64,000 nt of DNA from Candidatus Zixiibacteriota bacterium (GTDB lineage Bacteria > Zixibacteria > MSB-5A5 > SM23-73-2): positions 26,283 to 90,282 of the forward strand of contig JAUWYR010000003.1 of NCBI GenBank assembly GCA_030615745.1. The letters run 5' to 3'. The notes under the pieces were generated by a model. It was not told the origin of the DNA. It made no database searches and was given only the letters and a program-made list of their open reading frames with translations. Each line of letters opens with the position of its first letter. Positions within the stretch are counted from its first letter, which is position 1. Shown piece after piece: positions 1 to 8,911 of the stretch. Both the position numbers and the translations under genes were made by a program.

Positions 1-913
1 AAGAAAAGGAATTTTGACCTCTAAGTTTAAGGATTTGGTGAGTCTTCCTGAAAATAAAAGACCGGAAGCTGGAGAAATAGCTAATGAGATTAAGTTAGAA
101 CTCCAGAAAATCGTAAGCCAAAAAATAGAAAAGTTAAAAATTAAGGGTAAAAAAGAGAAAGAGGAAACTTTCGATTACACTTTACCAGGCATAAAAATCG
201 CGACTGGAAAACTTCATCCTTTGACCCAAATATCTTCTCAGATAGTGGAGATATTTTATGGAATGGGATTTGAGGTGGTCTATGGTCCTTTTGTTGAGAC
301 CAACTATTATAATTTCGATGCTTTGAATTTTCCTTTGGATCATCCTGCTCGCGATATGATGGATACTTTCTATATTGATGAGAAAAGATTGTTAAGAACT
401 CACACCTCTCCAGTTCAAATACGAGTATTTGAGAGAAGGAAGCCTCCTGTTCGAATTTTAGCTCCAGGAAGGGTATACAGGAATGAAGCGATAAATGCTC
501 GTTCATATTGTGTATTCTATCAGGTAGAGGGTTTTTATGTTGATTACAATGTCACTATGGCTGATCTAAAAGGGGTGCTTTTAGCCTTTGTTCAGGAGCT
601 TTTCGGAAAAGATGTGAGCTTGAGATTCAGAGCGAGTTTTTTCCCCTTTACCGAGCCTTCAGCTGAAGTTGACATCTCCTGTGTTATATGTGGTGGAAAA
701 GGCTGTAGCGTTTGTAAACATAGAGGATGGCTCGAGATTGGCGGAGCTGGAATGATCGATCCCGAGGTTTTCAAAGCGGTTGGGTACGATCCCGAGACCT
801 ACTCTGGTTATGCTTTTGGAATGGGAATAGACCGGATGGCAATGCTCAAATACAGAATCGATGATATAAGGCTTTTCTATGAGAACGATTTAAGATTCTT
901 ACGTCAGTTCTAA
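1..913 (+). CDS. pheS: Phenylalanine-tRNA ligase alpha subunit, 5' end outside the window
   Basis: Catalytic subunit of the (alpha-beta)2 enzyme that charges tRNA-Phe in the cytoplasm. Class II motifs are visible: PARDMMDTFYI, motif 2 around APGRVYRNEAINARS, and motif 3 GYAFGMGIDRMAMLKYRI near the end. A four-cysteine patch (CVICGGKGCSVC) precedes GWLEIGG, as in many bacterial PheS. The ORF track starts at a TTG at base 14, but the frame stays open to base 1 and the residues before it (RKGIL) continue the family pattern G-K-K-G-x-L-T. The gene is therefore cut by the window edge and probably lacks about 40 N-terminal residues. The stop is one base before the pheT ATG, so the two subunits are co-translated. 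Confidence 0.96.
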   Translation, partial: RKGILTSKFKDLVSLPENKRPEAGEIANEIKLELQKIVSQKIEKLKIKGKKEKEETFDYTLPGIKIATGKLHPLTQISSQIVEIFYGMGFEVVYGPFVETNYYNFDALNFPLDHPARDMMDTFYIDEKRLLRTHTSPVQIRVFERRKPPVRILAPGRVYRNEAINARSYCVFYQVEGFYVDYNVTMADLKGVLLAFVQELFGKDVSLRFRASFFPFTEPSAEVDISCVICGGKGCSVCKHRGWLEIGGAGMIDPEVFKAVGYDPETYSGYAFGMGIDRMAMLKYRIDDIRLFYENDLRFLRQF

Positions 914-914
914 A

Positions 915-3293
915 ATGAAAGTAAGTTACAGTTGGCTTAAAGATTTTGTTGATATAGATTACCCACCTGAGGAGATTGCCTCTAAACTCACCCTTTCCGG
1001 GAGTGAGGTGGAGACTATTGATGTTATGGGATCGGATTTGAAAAATGTGGTTGTCGGGCAGGTCAAAAAAATAGATTCTCACCCTGAAGCTGAGAAATTG
1101 AAAATCTGCAAAGTTGATGTGGAAAAAGAGGTTCTTCAAATAGTCTGTGGAGCTTCTAATGTAAAAGTAAAAGCTAAAGTTCCGGTTGCCTTAATTGGTG
1201 CTAAGCTTTCAGATGGTAAAGAGATCGAAAAAACTAACCTGAAAGGGATTGACTCATCTGGAATGATATGTTCGGAGGCTGAGCTCGGTTTAGGTGAGGA
1301 TTCGCAAGGGATTATGATTTTGGATGACGAGCTTAGAGTTGGTGAAAATCTTAGCTCCGCTTTGGATTTAGAGGATTTTATCTTCAATTTAGATCTTACA
1401 CCAAACAGGCCAGATTGCCTTTCTATCTTGGGCGTTGCCAGAGAAATATCTGCTCTTTTTGGTTTACCATTAAAAAAACCTACTCCAGTAGTTGAAGAAG
1501 CAGAAATATTGGCTTCTTCTCAAATTAAAGTAAAAATAGATGAAGTTTCTTTTTGCCCTCGTTATACCTGTAGAATAATAAGGGATGTAAAAGTCAGACC
1601 CTCTCCTTTCTGGATTAGAAGAAGACTCCAGTCATGTGGTATTCGATCTATCAATAATGTTGTTGATGCGACCAATTACGTGATGTTGGAGTTAGGGCAT
1701 CCACTACATGCCTTTGATTATGACCTTTTCTCTCAAGGTGAGGTTGTGGTTCGAAAAGCATATCAAAAAGAAAAGTTTGTAACCTTAGATGGAACCGAAA
1801 GAGAACTTGACCCTGAGATTTTGTTGATCACCGATGGTCAGAGGCCGGTTGCAGTTGCAGGAATTATGGGAGGGTTTGAATCTGAGGTGAAAGAAAAGAC
1901 TAAAAACATCCTGCTCGAAAGCGCCTATTTTGACCCGGGTATAATCAGAAGGGGAAGAATCAAACTCGGAATCACCTCTGAGTCCTCTCACCGATTTGAA
2001 CGAGGAGCAGACCCTAATAACGTCGATTTCGCCTGTAATAGGGCAATGGAGCTTATTCATAAAATAGCTGGAGGTGAGGTCTTAAAAGGTTTAGTTGATA
2101 ATTACCCTAAAAAAATACAAGTTAAAAAAATCGATTTAAGACCGAAAAGGGTAAATCAGATTTTGGGAACAGAATTTTCATCATCTGAGATTTCACAAAT
2201 CCTCAAAAGCTTGGAATTCAAGTTAGAGGGAGATAAAGATCTTAAAGTTGAGGTTCCGACATTCAGACCGGATGTGACCCGTGAGATCGACCTTATTGAG
2301 GAAGTTGCTCGAATATATGGGTATGACCGTATCGAAACGCGAATGTGTGCTTCTGGAAATTTGGTTACCACTCTACCTCGAGAGGAAAAATTTTTAATAA
2401 GAGTAAAAGAGATTTTAAAAGGATTGGGTCTTTATGAGGTAGTAACTAACGATTTGGTCGATCCTGAGATGATGCAAAAAATCTTTCCTGAAAAAAAATC
2501 AGTCAAAATTCAAAATCCTTTAAGCCCAGACCTTTCAGTTTTGCGCACCTCTCTTTTTTTCGATCTCCTTTTAGTTGTGAGTCATAACAAGAAAAGAAAA
2601 GAAGACCAGGTGAAGATTTTTGAGATTGGGAAGGTGTTTAAAGACAGAGATGAAGGACTTCCAGAGGAGAAATACAAAATAGGAGTTGCTTTATCCGGAG
2701 CCCAAGAAGTTTTTTTCCGGAACAAAAAAATGGATTTAGAATTTTTCTACATAAAAGGGATTTTAGAGTCATTTTTTGAGAGCTTATCCATAGATTCCTT
2801 TATTCTAATACCTAATACATATCCATCTTTTTCAAAAGGTAGAAGTTTCGATATCAAAATCAAAAAGCAAAAAATAGGGTTTTTGGGTGAAGTTAATGAG
2901 AACATTTTAGGGGATTTTGATATTAAGGATAAAGTTTTTCTATGTGAAATAGATTTCGATTCACTTTTAAGCCGCCTTCCAGATAAGAGGTCATATCAGG
3001 CTTTGCCAAAGTTTCCTCCAGTGGATCGGGATATAGCCATTGTTGTGAATGATAACATCTTAGCTTTTGATGTTGAAAAATTGATCAAGAAAACTGGAGG
3101 AGAGATTTTGGAAAAAGTAACCCTTTTCGACCTTTACAGAGGAGCTCAAATCCCCTTGGGGAAAAAAAGCTTGGCATATTCTTTAAGATATAGGTCAAAA
3201 GAAAAGACCTTAACAGATGAGGATGTGAATAAAATTCATTCTGAGATAATAAAGATTTTGAAAAAAGAATTTGGAGCAAATTTGAGGAGTTAA
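915..3293 (+). CDS. pheT: Phenylalanine-tRNA ligase beta subunit
   Basis: Beta subunit of the same enzyme, providing tRNA recognition and B3/B4 editing. At 792 residues it has the normal bacterial length. Domain order reads as expected: an N-terminal EMAP/OB tRNA-binding domain (about 40-150, with VVVGQVKKIDSHPEAEKLKIC), B1, B3/4 (about 210-380, with NNVVDATNYVMLELGHPLHAFD), B5 (about 400-475, ending EEVARIYGYDRIE), the catalytic-like core, and a C-terminal FDX-ACB anticodon-binding domain (from about 700, KFPPVDRDIAIVV). The ATG start follows the pheS stop by one base. Nothing unusual is visible. Confidence 0.97.
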   Translation: MKVSYSWLKDFVDIDYPPEEIASKLTLSGSEVETIDVMGSDLKNVVVGQVKKIDSHPEAEKLKICKVDVEKEVLQIVCGASNVKVKAKVPVALIGAKLSDGKEIEKTNLKGIDSSGMICSEAELGLGEDSQGIMILDDELRVGENLSSALDLEDFIFNLDLTPNRPDCLSILGVAREISALFGLPLKKPTPVVEEAEILASSQIKVKIDEVSFCPRYTCRIIRDVKVRPSPFWIRRRLQSCGIRSINNVVDATNYVMLELGHPLHAFDYDLFSQGEVVVRKAYQKEKFVTLDGTERELDPEILLITDGQRPVAVAGIMGGFESEVKEKTKNILLESAYFDPGIIRRGRIKLGITSESSHRFERGADPNNVDFACNRAMELIHKIAGGEVLKGLVDNYPKKIQVKKIDLRPKRVNQILGTEFSSSEISQILKSLEFKLEGDKDLKVEVPTFRPDVTREIDLIEEVARIYGYDRIETRMCASGNLVTTLPREEKFLIRVKEILKGLGLYEVVTNDLVDPEMMQKIFPEKKSVKIQNPLSPDLSVLRTSLFFDLLLVVSHNKKRKEDQVKIFEIGKVFKDRDEGLPEEKYKIGVALSGAQEVFFRNKKMDLEFFYIKGILESFFESLSIDSFILIPNTYPSFSKGRSFDIKIKKQKIGFLGEVNENILGDFDIKDKVFLCEIDFDSLLSRLPDKRSYQALPKFPPVDRDIAIVVNDNILAFDVEKLIKKTGGEILEKVTLFDLYRGAQIPLGKKSLAYSLRYRSKEKTLTDEDVNKIHSEIIKILKKEFGANLRS

Positions 3294-3314
3294 ACCCTAA
3301 AAAGAGGGGTTTTT

Positions 3315-3599
3315 ATGCAGATGGAAAATTTCAACCAGTTGGAACAGAGAATAATAAAAATAATTGCTCTAATAGACAAACTTAAGCAGGAAAACGAGCA
3401 GGTCACTAACTCCTATAATGGACTTGCATCCAAGATTTTCGAATTTGAGAAAAAAAATAAAAGTTTATTGGAGGAAAACGAACAGCTAAAAAAAGCCTTA
3501 AAGGATGTCGAAAATAAATTTAAAGAAAAAGAGAAAAAGATTAAAGAAAGGATGGATAGTCTTTTGAGCCGATTAAAAATGGTGGAGGAAATTGGGTAA
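3315..3599 (+). CDS. Small coiled-coil protein between pheT and zapA
   Basis: A 94-residue soluble protein rich in Lys and Glu with heptad-like spacing of hydrophobic residues over nearly its whole length (IIKIIALIDKLKQENEQV ... LLEENEQLKKAL), so it should form a long coiled coil. No enzymatic motif is seen. An AGAGGGG stretch lies a few bases upstream of the ATG. Its place directly before zapA suggests a ZapB-like division accessory protein, since short coiled-coil proteins are common beside zapA. That role comes from position and shape only, and no family was recognised from sequence. Confidence 0.7.
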   Translation: MQMENFNQLEQRIIKIIALIDKLKQENEQVTNSYNGLASKIFEFEKKNKSLLEENEQLKKALKDVENKFKEKEKKIKERMDSLLSRLKMVEEIG

Positions 3600-3607
3600 A
3601 TTAGGAC

Positions 3608-3636
3608 TTGACAAAGCAAATAATAATTTTTTATTA
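3608..3636 (+). promoter_or_regulatory. Sigma-70-type promoter upstream of zapA
   Basis: TTGACA followed by 17 bases and TTATTA, about 40 bases before the zapA start. The -35 is a perfect consensus and the -10 matches in four of six positions. A second AT-rich hexamer (TATAAA) sits further downstream at a less usual spacing. Confidence 0.45.
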
Positions 3637-3678
3637 ATAGTATAAACTATATAGTGGGGTTAGAGCAAAACTTTATTT

Positions 3679-3984
3679 ATGGAAGATAAAAAACAGATAG
3701 TAAGAGTGAACATTATGGGAGAGGATTATCCTATAAAAGCTGATGCTGATAGAAGCTATATTTTGCAGGTTGCAAAATATGTAGATTCGAAGATGCAAGA
3801 GGTTGCAAATAGAATCTCAGTTCACTCTCCTGTCAAAGTGGCAGTTTTGGCAGCAATGAATATTGCAGGTGAGCTTTTTAAAGAAAGATTAGATAAAGAC
3901 AAAAGATTATCAGATATAGAGGAAAGAGCACAATCACTTTTACAATGGCTCGATAGTAAGATAATAGAAGAAGATTTGCAATAG
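3679..3984 (+). CDS. zapA: Cell division protein ZapA
   Basis: A 101-residue protein that bundles FtsZ filaments at the division site. The N-terminal half carries the ZapA beta-strand region (VRVNIMGEDYPIKADADRSY), followed by AKYVDSKMQEVA and the long helix VKVAVLAAMNIAGELFKERLDKD, which continues as a coiled coil to the C-terminus. Length and order match the family. It sits between a coiled-coil gene and rny, in a cluster also found in other bacteria. The 6S RNA gene often follows zapA elsewhere, but the gap here is too short for it. Confidence 0.9.
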   Translation: MEDKKQIVRVNIMGEDYPIKADADRSYILQVAKYVDSKMQEVANRISVHSPVKVAVLAAMNIAGELFKERLDKDKRLSDIEERAQSLLQWLDSKIIEEDLQ

Positions 3985-4008
3985 TTGTAAAAGGGATTTT
4001 TTGCTTTT

Positions 4009-4070
4009 AACCCCATTTTAGCTTTTTGAGACTTATGTCTCAAAAAAGTTCGAAGTGGGGTTTTTGTTTT
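4009..4070 (+). terminator. Stem-loop terminator or attenuator directly before the rny ribosome binding site
   Basis: An outer stem AACCCCA/TGGGGTT (4009-4015 with 4056-4062) encloses a perfect 9-bp inner hairpin, TTTTGAGAC-ttat-GTCTCAAAA (4024-4045). The outer arm runs into TTTTTGTTTT. The T-run ends at the GGAGGTGG Shine-Dalgarno of rny, so the structure could end zapA transcripts or attenuate rny. Confidence 0.7.
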
Positions 4071-4082
4071 GGAGGTGGAAAG

Positions 4083-5645
4083 ATGAATAGTATTATGTTA
4101 ATCGGGATAATTGGGGTGGTAGCTTTTATAGCTTTTTTTGTGGGATGGTTTATTAGCAGGAGAATAGGGGAGTCAAGATTAGCAAGGGCTGAGGAGCTGG
4201 CTAAAAAAATCATAGAGGAGGCAGAAAAAGAGGCGGAGATCAAGAAAAAAGAAGCAACTCTTGAGGCAAGGGATGAATGGTTTAAAGCCAAATCAAATTT
4301 CGAGAAAGAACTTCACTTTAAAAAAGCTGAGTTTTCCCGACGTGAAAAAAAGCTTTATGAAAGGGAATCCTATCTGGACAGAAAAGTTGATATTCTGAAT
4401 AAAAAAGAAAGGGATGTCCAGAACAAGGAGAGGATATTATATGCCAGGGATAAAGCGATCAACTTTCAGGAAAAAGAGCTCCAAAGATTGATAGCTGCTC
4501 AGAACAAGCAGCTCGAAAGAATAGCTCAGATGAGTCAGGAGGAGGCGAAAAAACTATTGATGCAGAATTTGGAAGCTCAAGCCAGGCAGGATGCTACCCA
4601 AATGATTAAGGAGATAAAAGATAAGGCAGAGCAGACCGCGGAAAAGGAAGCCAAAAATATAATTATCTCAGCAATACAGAGGTGCGCAGCTGATTATACA
4701 GTTGAATCCACTGTCTCGGTAGTGAATCTTCCAAACGAGGAAATGAAAGGGAGAATAATAGGAAGGGAGGGGAGAAATATAAGGTCTTTAGAGACTGAGA
4801 CCGGAATAGATGTTATCGTGGATGATACTCCGGAGGCGGTCATTCTTTCTGGATATGATCCTATCAGAAGGGAGATTGCTAAAATGGCTCTCGAAAGGTT
4901 AGTTATGGATGGACGTATTCATCCCGCACGTATCGAGGAGGTAGTTGCAAAAGCTAAAAAGGAGATGGAGATTTTAATAAGGGAGATCGGTGAACAGGCT
5001 TGCTTTGATGTTGGAATTCACGGTCTTCATCCTGAGTTGATCAAACTTTTAGGGAAACTACACTTCCGCACAAGTTATGGTCAGAATGTCCTGCAACATT
5101 CCAAGGAAGTGGCTTTTTTGGCTGGACTGATGGCAGCTGAGCTGAGCTTAGATGCAAACTTAGCAAAAAGGGCTGGGCTTTTACACGACATAGGAAAAAC
5201 AGTGGATAAGGAGACCGAGGGAACCCATTCCCAGATCGGGTATAATTTAACTTTGAAATATGGGGAGCATCCTTTAGTTTTAAATGCCATTGCTGCCCAT
5301 CATGAGGATGTGCCCCATGAATCTCCCTATTCGGTATTAGTTCAGGCAGCTGATGCCATATCCGGAGCCAGACCAGGTGCTCGCAGGGAGACTTTAGAGG
5401 GGTATATCAAAAGACTGCAGAAATTGGAGGAGCTGGCTGACTCCTTTAAAGGAGTAGCTAAAGCCTATGCCATTCAGGCTGGAAGGGAGGTAAGGATAAT
5501 AGTAGAACATAACTTAGTAGATGATACAAAAGCATCTGAACTCGCCTCTGAAATTTCCAAGAAGATCGAGGCTGAGCTCGAATACCCTGGTCAGATTAAG
5601 GTAACGGTGATTCGGGAGATCCGAGCAGTTGAGTATGCTAAATAG
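4083..5645 (+). CDS. rny: Ribonuclease Y
   Basis: Membrane-anchored endoribonuclease that starts mRNA decay. One N-terminal transmembrane helix (about residues 5-23, [20 protein letters not shown]) is followed by a long charged coiled coil (to about 190), a KH domain ([20 protein letters not shown]) and an HD phosphohydrolase domain with [10 protein letters not shown]. The ORF track begins at 4026 inside a terminator hairpin. The ATG at 4083 has GGAGGTGG at the right distance and gives 520 residues, the usual size, so it is chosen here. The next gene, a YmdB-type phosphoesterase, often follows rny. Confidence 0.96.
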   Translation: MNSIMLIGIIGVVAFIAFFVGWFISRRIGESRLARAEELAKKIIEEAEKEAEIKKKEATLEARDEWFKAKSNFEKELHFKKAEFSRREKKLYERESYLDRKVDILNKKERDVQNKERILYARDKAINFQEKELQRLIAAQNKQLERIAQMSQEEAKKLLMQNLEAQARQDATQMIKEIKDKAEQTAEKEAKNIIISAIQRCAADYTVESTVSVVNLPNEEMKGRIIGREGRNIRSLETETGIDVIVDDTPEAVILSGYDPIRREIAKMALERLVMDGRIHPARIEEVVAKAKKEMEILIREIGEQACFDVGIHGLHPELIKLLGKLHFRTSYGQNVLQHSKEVAFLAGLMAAELSLDANLAKRAGLLHDIGKTVDKETEGTHSQIGYNLTLKYGEHPLVLNAIAAHHEDVPHESPYSVLVQAADAISGARPGARRETLEGYIKRLQKLEELADSFKGVAKAYAIQAGREVRIIVEHNLVDDTKASELASEISKKIEAELEYPGQIKVTVIREIRAVEYAK

Positions 5646-5665
5646 TTTGAGACCAAGGAGAGATT

Positions 5666-6460
5666 TTGAAGATACTTTTCATAGCTGATATTGTGGGAAG
5701 ACCTGGAAGATGGGCTTGCTCCCAGCTCCTTCCTGATCTTAAAAGAAGTTTAGATATTGACTTTGTTATCGCCAATGTGGAAAATGCAGCAGGTGGATTC
5801 GGGCTGACCAAAGAGATCACCCAAAAGATATTTACTTATGGAGTTGATTGTCAGACCTCTGGAAACCACATCTGGGATAGAAAAGAGATTTTCCCATATC
5901 TGGATTGTGAATCACATCTTTTAAGACCTGCTAACTATCCTGAAGGGGCTCCGGGCAGAGGTTGGGGAATTTATCAGACGAAAAAAATGGATAAAGTAGG
6001 GGTGTTGAATATTCAGGGAAGGACTTTTATGTGGGAAATAGACTGTCCTTTTAGAACCTCAAAGAAGCTGATCCAGAGCCTAAAGACCGATACAAAAGTG
6101 ATAATTGTTGATCTCCATGCTGAGGCAACTTCCGAGAAAATGGCTTTGGGATGGTATCTGGATGGAGAGGTCTCTGCTGTTGTTGGTTCTCATACCCATA
6201 TTCAAACAGCAGATGAGGTGATTTTGCCAAATGGAACAGCCTATATAACTGATGCTGGGATGACCGGTTCTCACGATTCGGTTATAGGAATAAGAAAGGA
6301 AGATGCAATCAAAAGATTTTTAACCCAGATCCCTCACAGGTTTAGACTGGGTCTATCGGATATAAAATTTTGTGGTGTTTTAATCGAACTTGATACTCAA
6401 TCAGGAAAAGCAAAAAAAATTGAAAGATTAAAAATAGATGTGCCACAAGAGGAAACTTGA
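5666..6460 (+). CDS. YmdB-family metallophosphoesterase
   Basis: A 264-residue calcineurin-like phosphoesterase of the YmdB family (TIGR00282 type), whose studied members hydrolyse 2',3'-cyclic nucleotides. Metal-binding motifs are visible: FIADIVGRPGR at the N-terminus, VENAAGGFG, TSGNHIWDRKE and GSHTHIQTADE. It starts with TTG, preceded by AAGGAGAG, and no in-frame ATG would keep the first metal motif. It lies 20 bases after rny, a pairing seen widely, which suggests a shared role in RNA turnover. The cellular substrate cannot be told from sequence. Confidence 0.9.
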   Translation: MKILFIADIVGRPGRWACSQLLPDLKRSLDIDFVIANVENAAGGFGLTKEITQKIFTYGVDCQTSGNHIWDRKEIFPYLDCESHLLRPANYPEGAPGRGWGIYQTKKMDKVGVLNIQGRTFMWEIDCPFRTSKKLIQSLKTDTKVIIVDLHAEATSEKMALGWYLDGEVSAVVGSHTHIQTADEVILPNGTAYITDAGMTGSHDSVIGIRKEDAIKRFLTQIPHRFRLGLSDIKFCGVLIELDTQSGKAKKIERLKIDVPQEET

Positions 6461-6470
6461 GGTTAAAAAA

Positions 6471-6540
6471 TAGAAAATGGTAAACAAAAAACGGAAAACA
6501 GTAAACAATTTTGAATTTTTCATTTTAAATTTTGAATTAA
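6471..6540. repeat. Degenerate 7-bp tandem repeat between the ymdB-like gene and folD
   Basis: The 80-base gap is built of 7-base units: GGTAAAC, AAAAAAC, GGAAAAC, AGTAAAC, then AATTTTG, AATTTTT, CATTTTA, AATTTTG. The last unit runs into the folD ATG, and no Shine-Dalgarno is visible before that start. The same 7-base design appears at four other gene borders in this window. Confidence 0.7.
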
Positions 6541-7431
6541 ATGGCTGAGATAATAGACGGAAAAAAAATAGCTTCGGAGATAAAAGAAGAGGTCAAATCT
6601 GAGATTGAAAAGCTAAAATCTAAGGGCATAACTGTTGGTTTAGCAGCGGTTTTGGTGGGAGAAGATCCACCATCCCAGGTATATATTGGGATGAAATCGA
6701 AAGCATGCCAAAAGGTAGAAATATACTCTGAGGTTTTAAAATTCCCGCAACAGACACCCGAGTCAGAGCTTTTATCTCAAATAGATGTGTTGAATAAAAG
6801 ACCTGATATTCACGGGATATTAGTTCAGCTACCTTTGCCTTTTCATATAAAAGAGGATAAGATGATACAAAGAATAGACCCTAAAAAGGACGTGGATGGA
6901 TTTCATCCTTTTAATGTGGGGATGATGGTGGTGGGAAAACCGATTTTTTTACCCTGCACACCTTTTGGTATTCAACAGCTTTTGACAAGAAGTGGTAACG
7001 ACCCTTCTGGAAAACATGTGGTAATTTTAGGTCGCGGTAACATAGTTGGAAGACCTCTCTCGATTCTCCTTTCACAAAAAGCCCCTGGAGCTAATGCCAC
7101 TGTTACTCTTTGCCATACCAAAACTGACAATATGAGTGAGTTGACAAAAAAGGCAGATATTTTAGTTGCTGCGATGGGAAAACCAAAATTCGTCACTAAG
7201 GATATGGTTAAAAAAGATGCAGTGGTGATCGATGTGGGAGTAAATAGAATAGAGGATCCTCAGTCAAAAAAAGGGTACAGATTGGTAGGAGATGTAGATT
7301 TTGAATCGGTCAAAGAGATTGCCAAATCGATCACTCCTGTTCCAGGAGGAGTTGGTCCTATGACAGTGGCAATGCTTCTTTGTAATACTCTAAAAGCGGC
7401 TAAGCTTCAGACAAAAATTTCTGTCCTATAA
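6541..7431 (+). CDS. folD: Bifunctional methylenetetrahydrofolate dehydrogenase / cyclohydrolase
   Basis: Cytoplasmic enzyme that interconverts 5,10-methylene-THF, methenyl-THF and 10-formyl-THF for one-carbon supply. At 296 residues it is full length. Diagnostic motifs: VGEDPPSQVYIGMKSKAC with the catalytic Tyr and Lys, KDVDGFHPFNVG, PCTPFG, the NADP loop VILGRGNIVGRPLSILL, and PVPGGVGPMTVAMLL at the end. The ATG lies right after a heptad repeat, with no clear Shine-Dalgarno. An MTHFS-like gene at 49188 may act in the same pathway. Confidence 0.97.
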   Translation: MAEIIDGKKIASEIKEEVKSEIEKLKSKGITVGLAAVLVGEDPPSQVYIGMKSKACQKVEIYSEVLKFPQQTPESELLSQIDVLNKRPDIHGILVQLPLPFHIKEDKMIQRIDPKKDVDGFHPFNVGMMVVGKPIFLPCTPFGIQQLLTRSGNDPSGKHVVILGRGNIVGRPLSILLSQKAPGANATVTLCHTKTDNMSELTKKADILVAAMGKPKFVTKDMVKKDAVVIDVGVNRIEDPQSKKGYRLVGDVDFESVKEIAKSITPVPGGVGPMTVAMLLCNTLKAAKLQTKISVL

Positions 7432-7448
7432 AATAAATCAGAAATAAC

Positions 7449-7477
7449 TTGACTTTTTAAAGGCGGGTCAATATACT
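7449..7477 (+). promoter_or_regulatory. Strong sigma-70-type promoter for the RRM gene
   Basis: TTGACT, 17 bases, TATACT: five of six matches in each hexamer with ideal spacing. Predicted transcription starts about 165 bases before the RRM start codon. That is a long leader containing small inverted repeats (CTCAG/CTGAG, CTTTAAG/CTTAAG), as in cold-shock-type mRNAs. Confidence 0.75.
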
Positions 7478-7651
7478 GATAATAGATTTTATCAATCTCA
7501 GGTCTAAACGATACTGAGAGAATAATAGACTAAAAACCCGAGGCTATATAGACTTCTTCAAAAAAATAAAATTCTAAAAAAGAAAAACTTTAAGTAAGGC
7601 TTAAGATTCCATTTCTACCCAGAGCTTTACTTTATCAGAAAAGGAGAGAAG

Positions 7652-7963
7652 ATGAAAGGTAGTAAATTGTATGTTGGAAATTTAAGTTACTCCATTGGAG
7701 AAAATGACTTAAGGGATGCATTTTCCGAGTTTGGAAATGTAACCTCTGTTAATATTCTCACTGGGAGAGGATTCGCCTTTGTTGAGATGGAGACTCCAGA
7801 AGCAGCCCAAAATGCAATGGAGGCTTTGGATGGGAAGGAGTTAGATGGTCGTAAACTAAGGGTGGATGAGGCAAAACCGCAACAAAAGCAGAAAAGAGGA
7901 GGCTTTAGTAAAGGCGGAGATAGAAAGGATTTTGGAAAAGGAAAAAGACGACCCAGGTGGTAA
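7652..7963 (+). CDS. RRM-type RNA-binding protein
   Basis: A 103-residue glycine-rich RNA-binding protein like the small RRM proteins of cyanobacteria and many other bacteria. RNP2 is KLYVGNLSY and RNP1 is GRGFAFVEM; together they form one RRM (about residues 4-76). A basic Gly/Lys/Arg tail follows (KRGGFSKGGDRKDFGKGKRR). AAGGAGAGAAG precedes the ATG. It is a single-gene unit with its own promoter, long leader and strong terminator. It may act as an RNA chaperone, but its targets are unknown. Confidence 0.92.
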   Translation: MKGSKLYVGNLSYSIGENDLRDAFSEFGNVTSVNILTGRGFAFVEMETPEAAQNAMEALDGKELDGRKLRVDEAKPQQKQKRGGFSKGGDRKDFGKGKRRPRW

Positions 7964-8054
7964 AGATTCTATAAATTTCCAACATTAGCTAAAAGCTTCA
8001 AAAGATCTGTTTGATCTTATTGTAACGAAATTAAAGAAAGGAATTTCTGAGAGA

Positions 8055-8084
8055 GCAGGGCAGGTTGCCCTGCTTTTCTGTTTA
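8055..8084 (+). terminator. Rho-independent terminator of the RRM gene
   Basis: Perfect 8-bp stem GCAGGGCA-ggt-TGCCCTGC followed by TTTTCTGTTT, about 90 bases after the stop codon. Confidence 0.9.
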
Positions 8085-8118
8085 TCAGGAACCGAAAATA
8101 GGTCTCTAATTTTTTGTT

Positions 8119-8770
8119 CTGTCAGGAGCTACTCCTGACAGGGGGTGTCAGGTCTGAGGACCTGACACAACATAAAGGGAGGGGATAAACCCCTCCCCTA
8201 CGGGTGGTCAGTGAAAAGAGGCTGGAGATTTGAGAAAGAGAAAAAAGTTCAGTAGACAGTAGTCAGTATACAGTGAACAGTAGACAGAAAACGGGAAACA
8301 GAAAAAAAAACCTTAATATAGTGGCGTCAGGAGTTTCCTCCTGATGCTTTTTCTGTCGGGAGGTAACTTTTGACAGCACTTTGTAAGGAGTGCGATCCCG
8401 CCTTTGGCGGGACGCATGCAATCCATATGGATTGCACTCCATAAAAGGTCAAGGGTGCCCTCACCCTTGACTAACGAGTGTAGCGTCTATGTTAGTGCGG
8501 GAATTGGATTTCCCGCACGGGGGTAAGGTTGGGGAATTCCAATTCCCCAACCAACAAAAAACGTCTGGGATAAACCCAGACGCTACGACTGATCTGGTGG
8601 CACAGAATCCTGACGGGTCAGCCTGCCCGGCCAGGGGGGACCCGGCAGGCACGTAATTTGTCAAGTTGCATCGGGGTACCTTACCCCGATGCAAAAGAAT
8701 AGGAACAGGTTTTCAAACCTGTCCTGGACCCTTAATTTGAGGATTTTGAAAGTAAAGCTGAAGCTTTACA
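8119..8770. repeat. Dense array of intergenic palindromic modules
   Basis: This gene-free stretch holds at least ten different short palindromes in a row. They include CTGTCAGGAG/CTCCTGACAG (8119-8141), GTGTCAGGTC/GACCTGACAC (8145-8168), GGGAGGGG/CCCCTCCC (8177-8197), GGTTGGGGAATT/AATTCCCCAACC (8527-8552), GCATCGGGGTA/TACCCCGATGC (8668-8692) and GTAAAGCTGAAGCTTTAC (8752-8769). A 7-bp tandem repeat lies at 8251-8301 (AGTAGAC, AGTAGTC, AGTATAC, AGTGAAC). Relatives of most modules recur elsewhere in the window. The ORFs called at 8461-8694 and 8689-8919 are made of these repeats and are not believed. Confidence 0.85.
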
Positions 8771-8857
8771 CTCCAGAAGAAAATTACATCAAATTTTTTT
8801 TGGAGGTTAGATCAATAATACTTCCCGGTATTATTTTGAAAAATCTGCAAAAATCAA

Positions 8858-8885
8858 TTGACAGAAAAGGATTTTTTTGTAAATT
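8858..8885 (+). promoter_or_regulatory. Sigma-70-type promoter for the HNH gene
   Basis: TTGACA, 16 bases, TAAATT, ending 26 bases before the HNH start codon. A perfect 8-bp inverted repeat AATAATAC/GTATTATT (8814-8835) lies just upstream and could be an operator or another small palindromic repeat. Confidence 0.6.
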
Positions 8886-8911
8886 AGATAAAAAGTTACT
8901 TTTAAAACGTT

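Noticed and set aside
3985-4082. 6S RNA gene after zapA
   Set aside because: ssrS often lies here in other bacteria, but the gap is only about 100 bases and is explained by a terminator-like hairpin.
7478-7651. Riboswitch or structured RNA in the RRM leader
   Set aside because: The leader is long and has small inverted repeats, but no known riboswitch core was recognised.
8461-8694. 77-residue minus-strand ORF
   Set aside because: It consists of palindromic modules with no protein-like composition.
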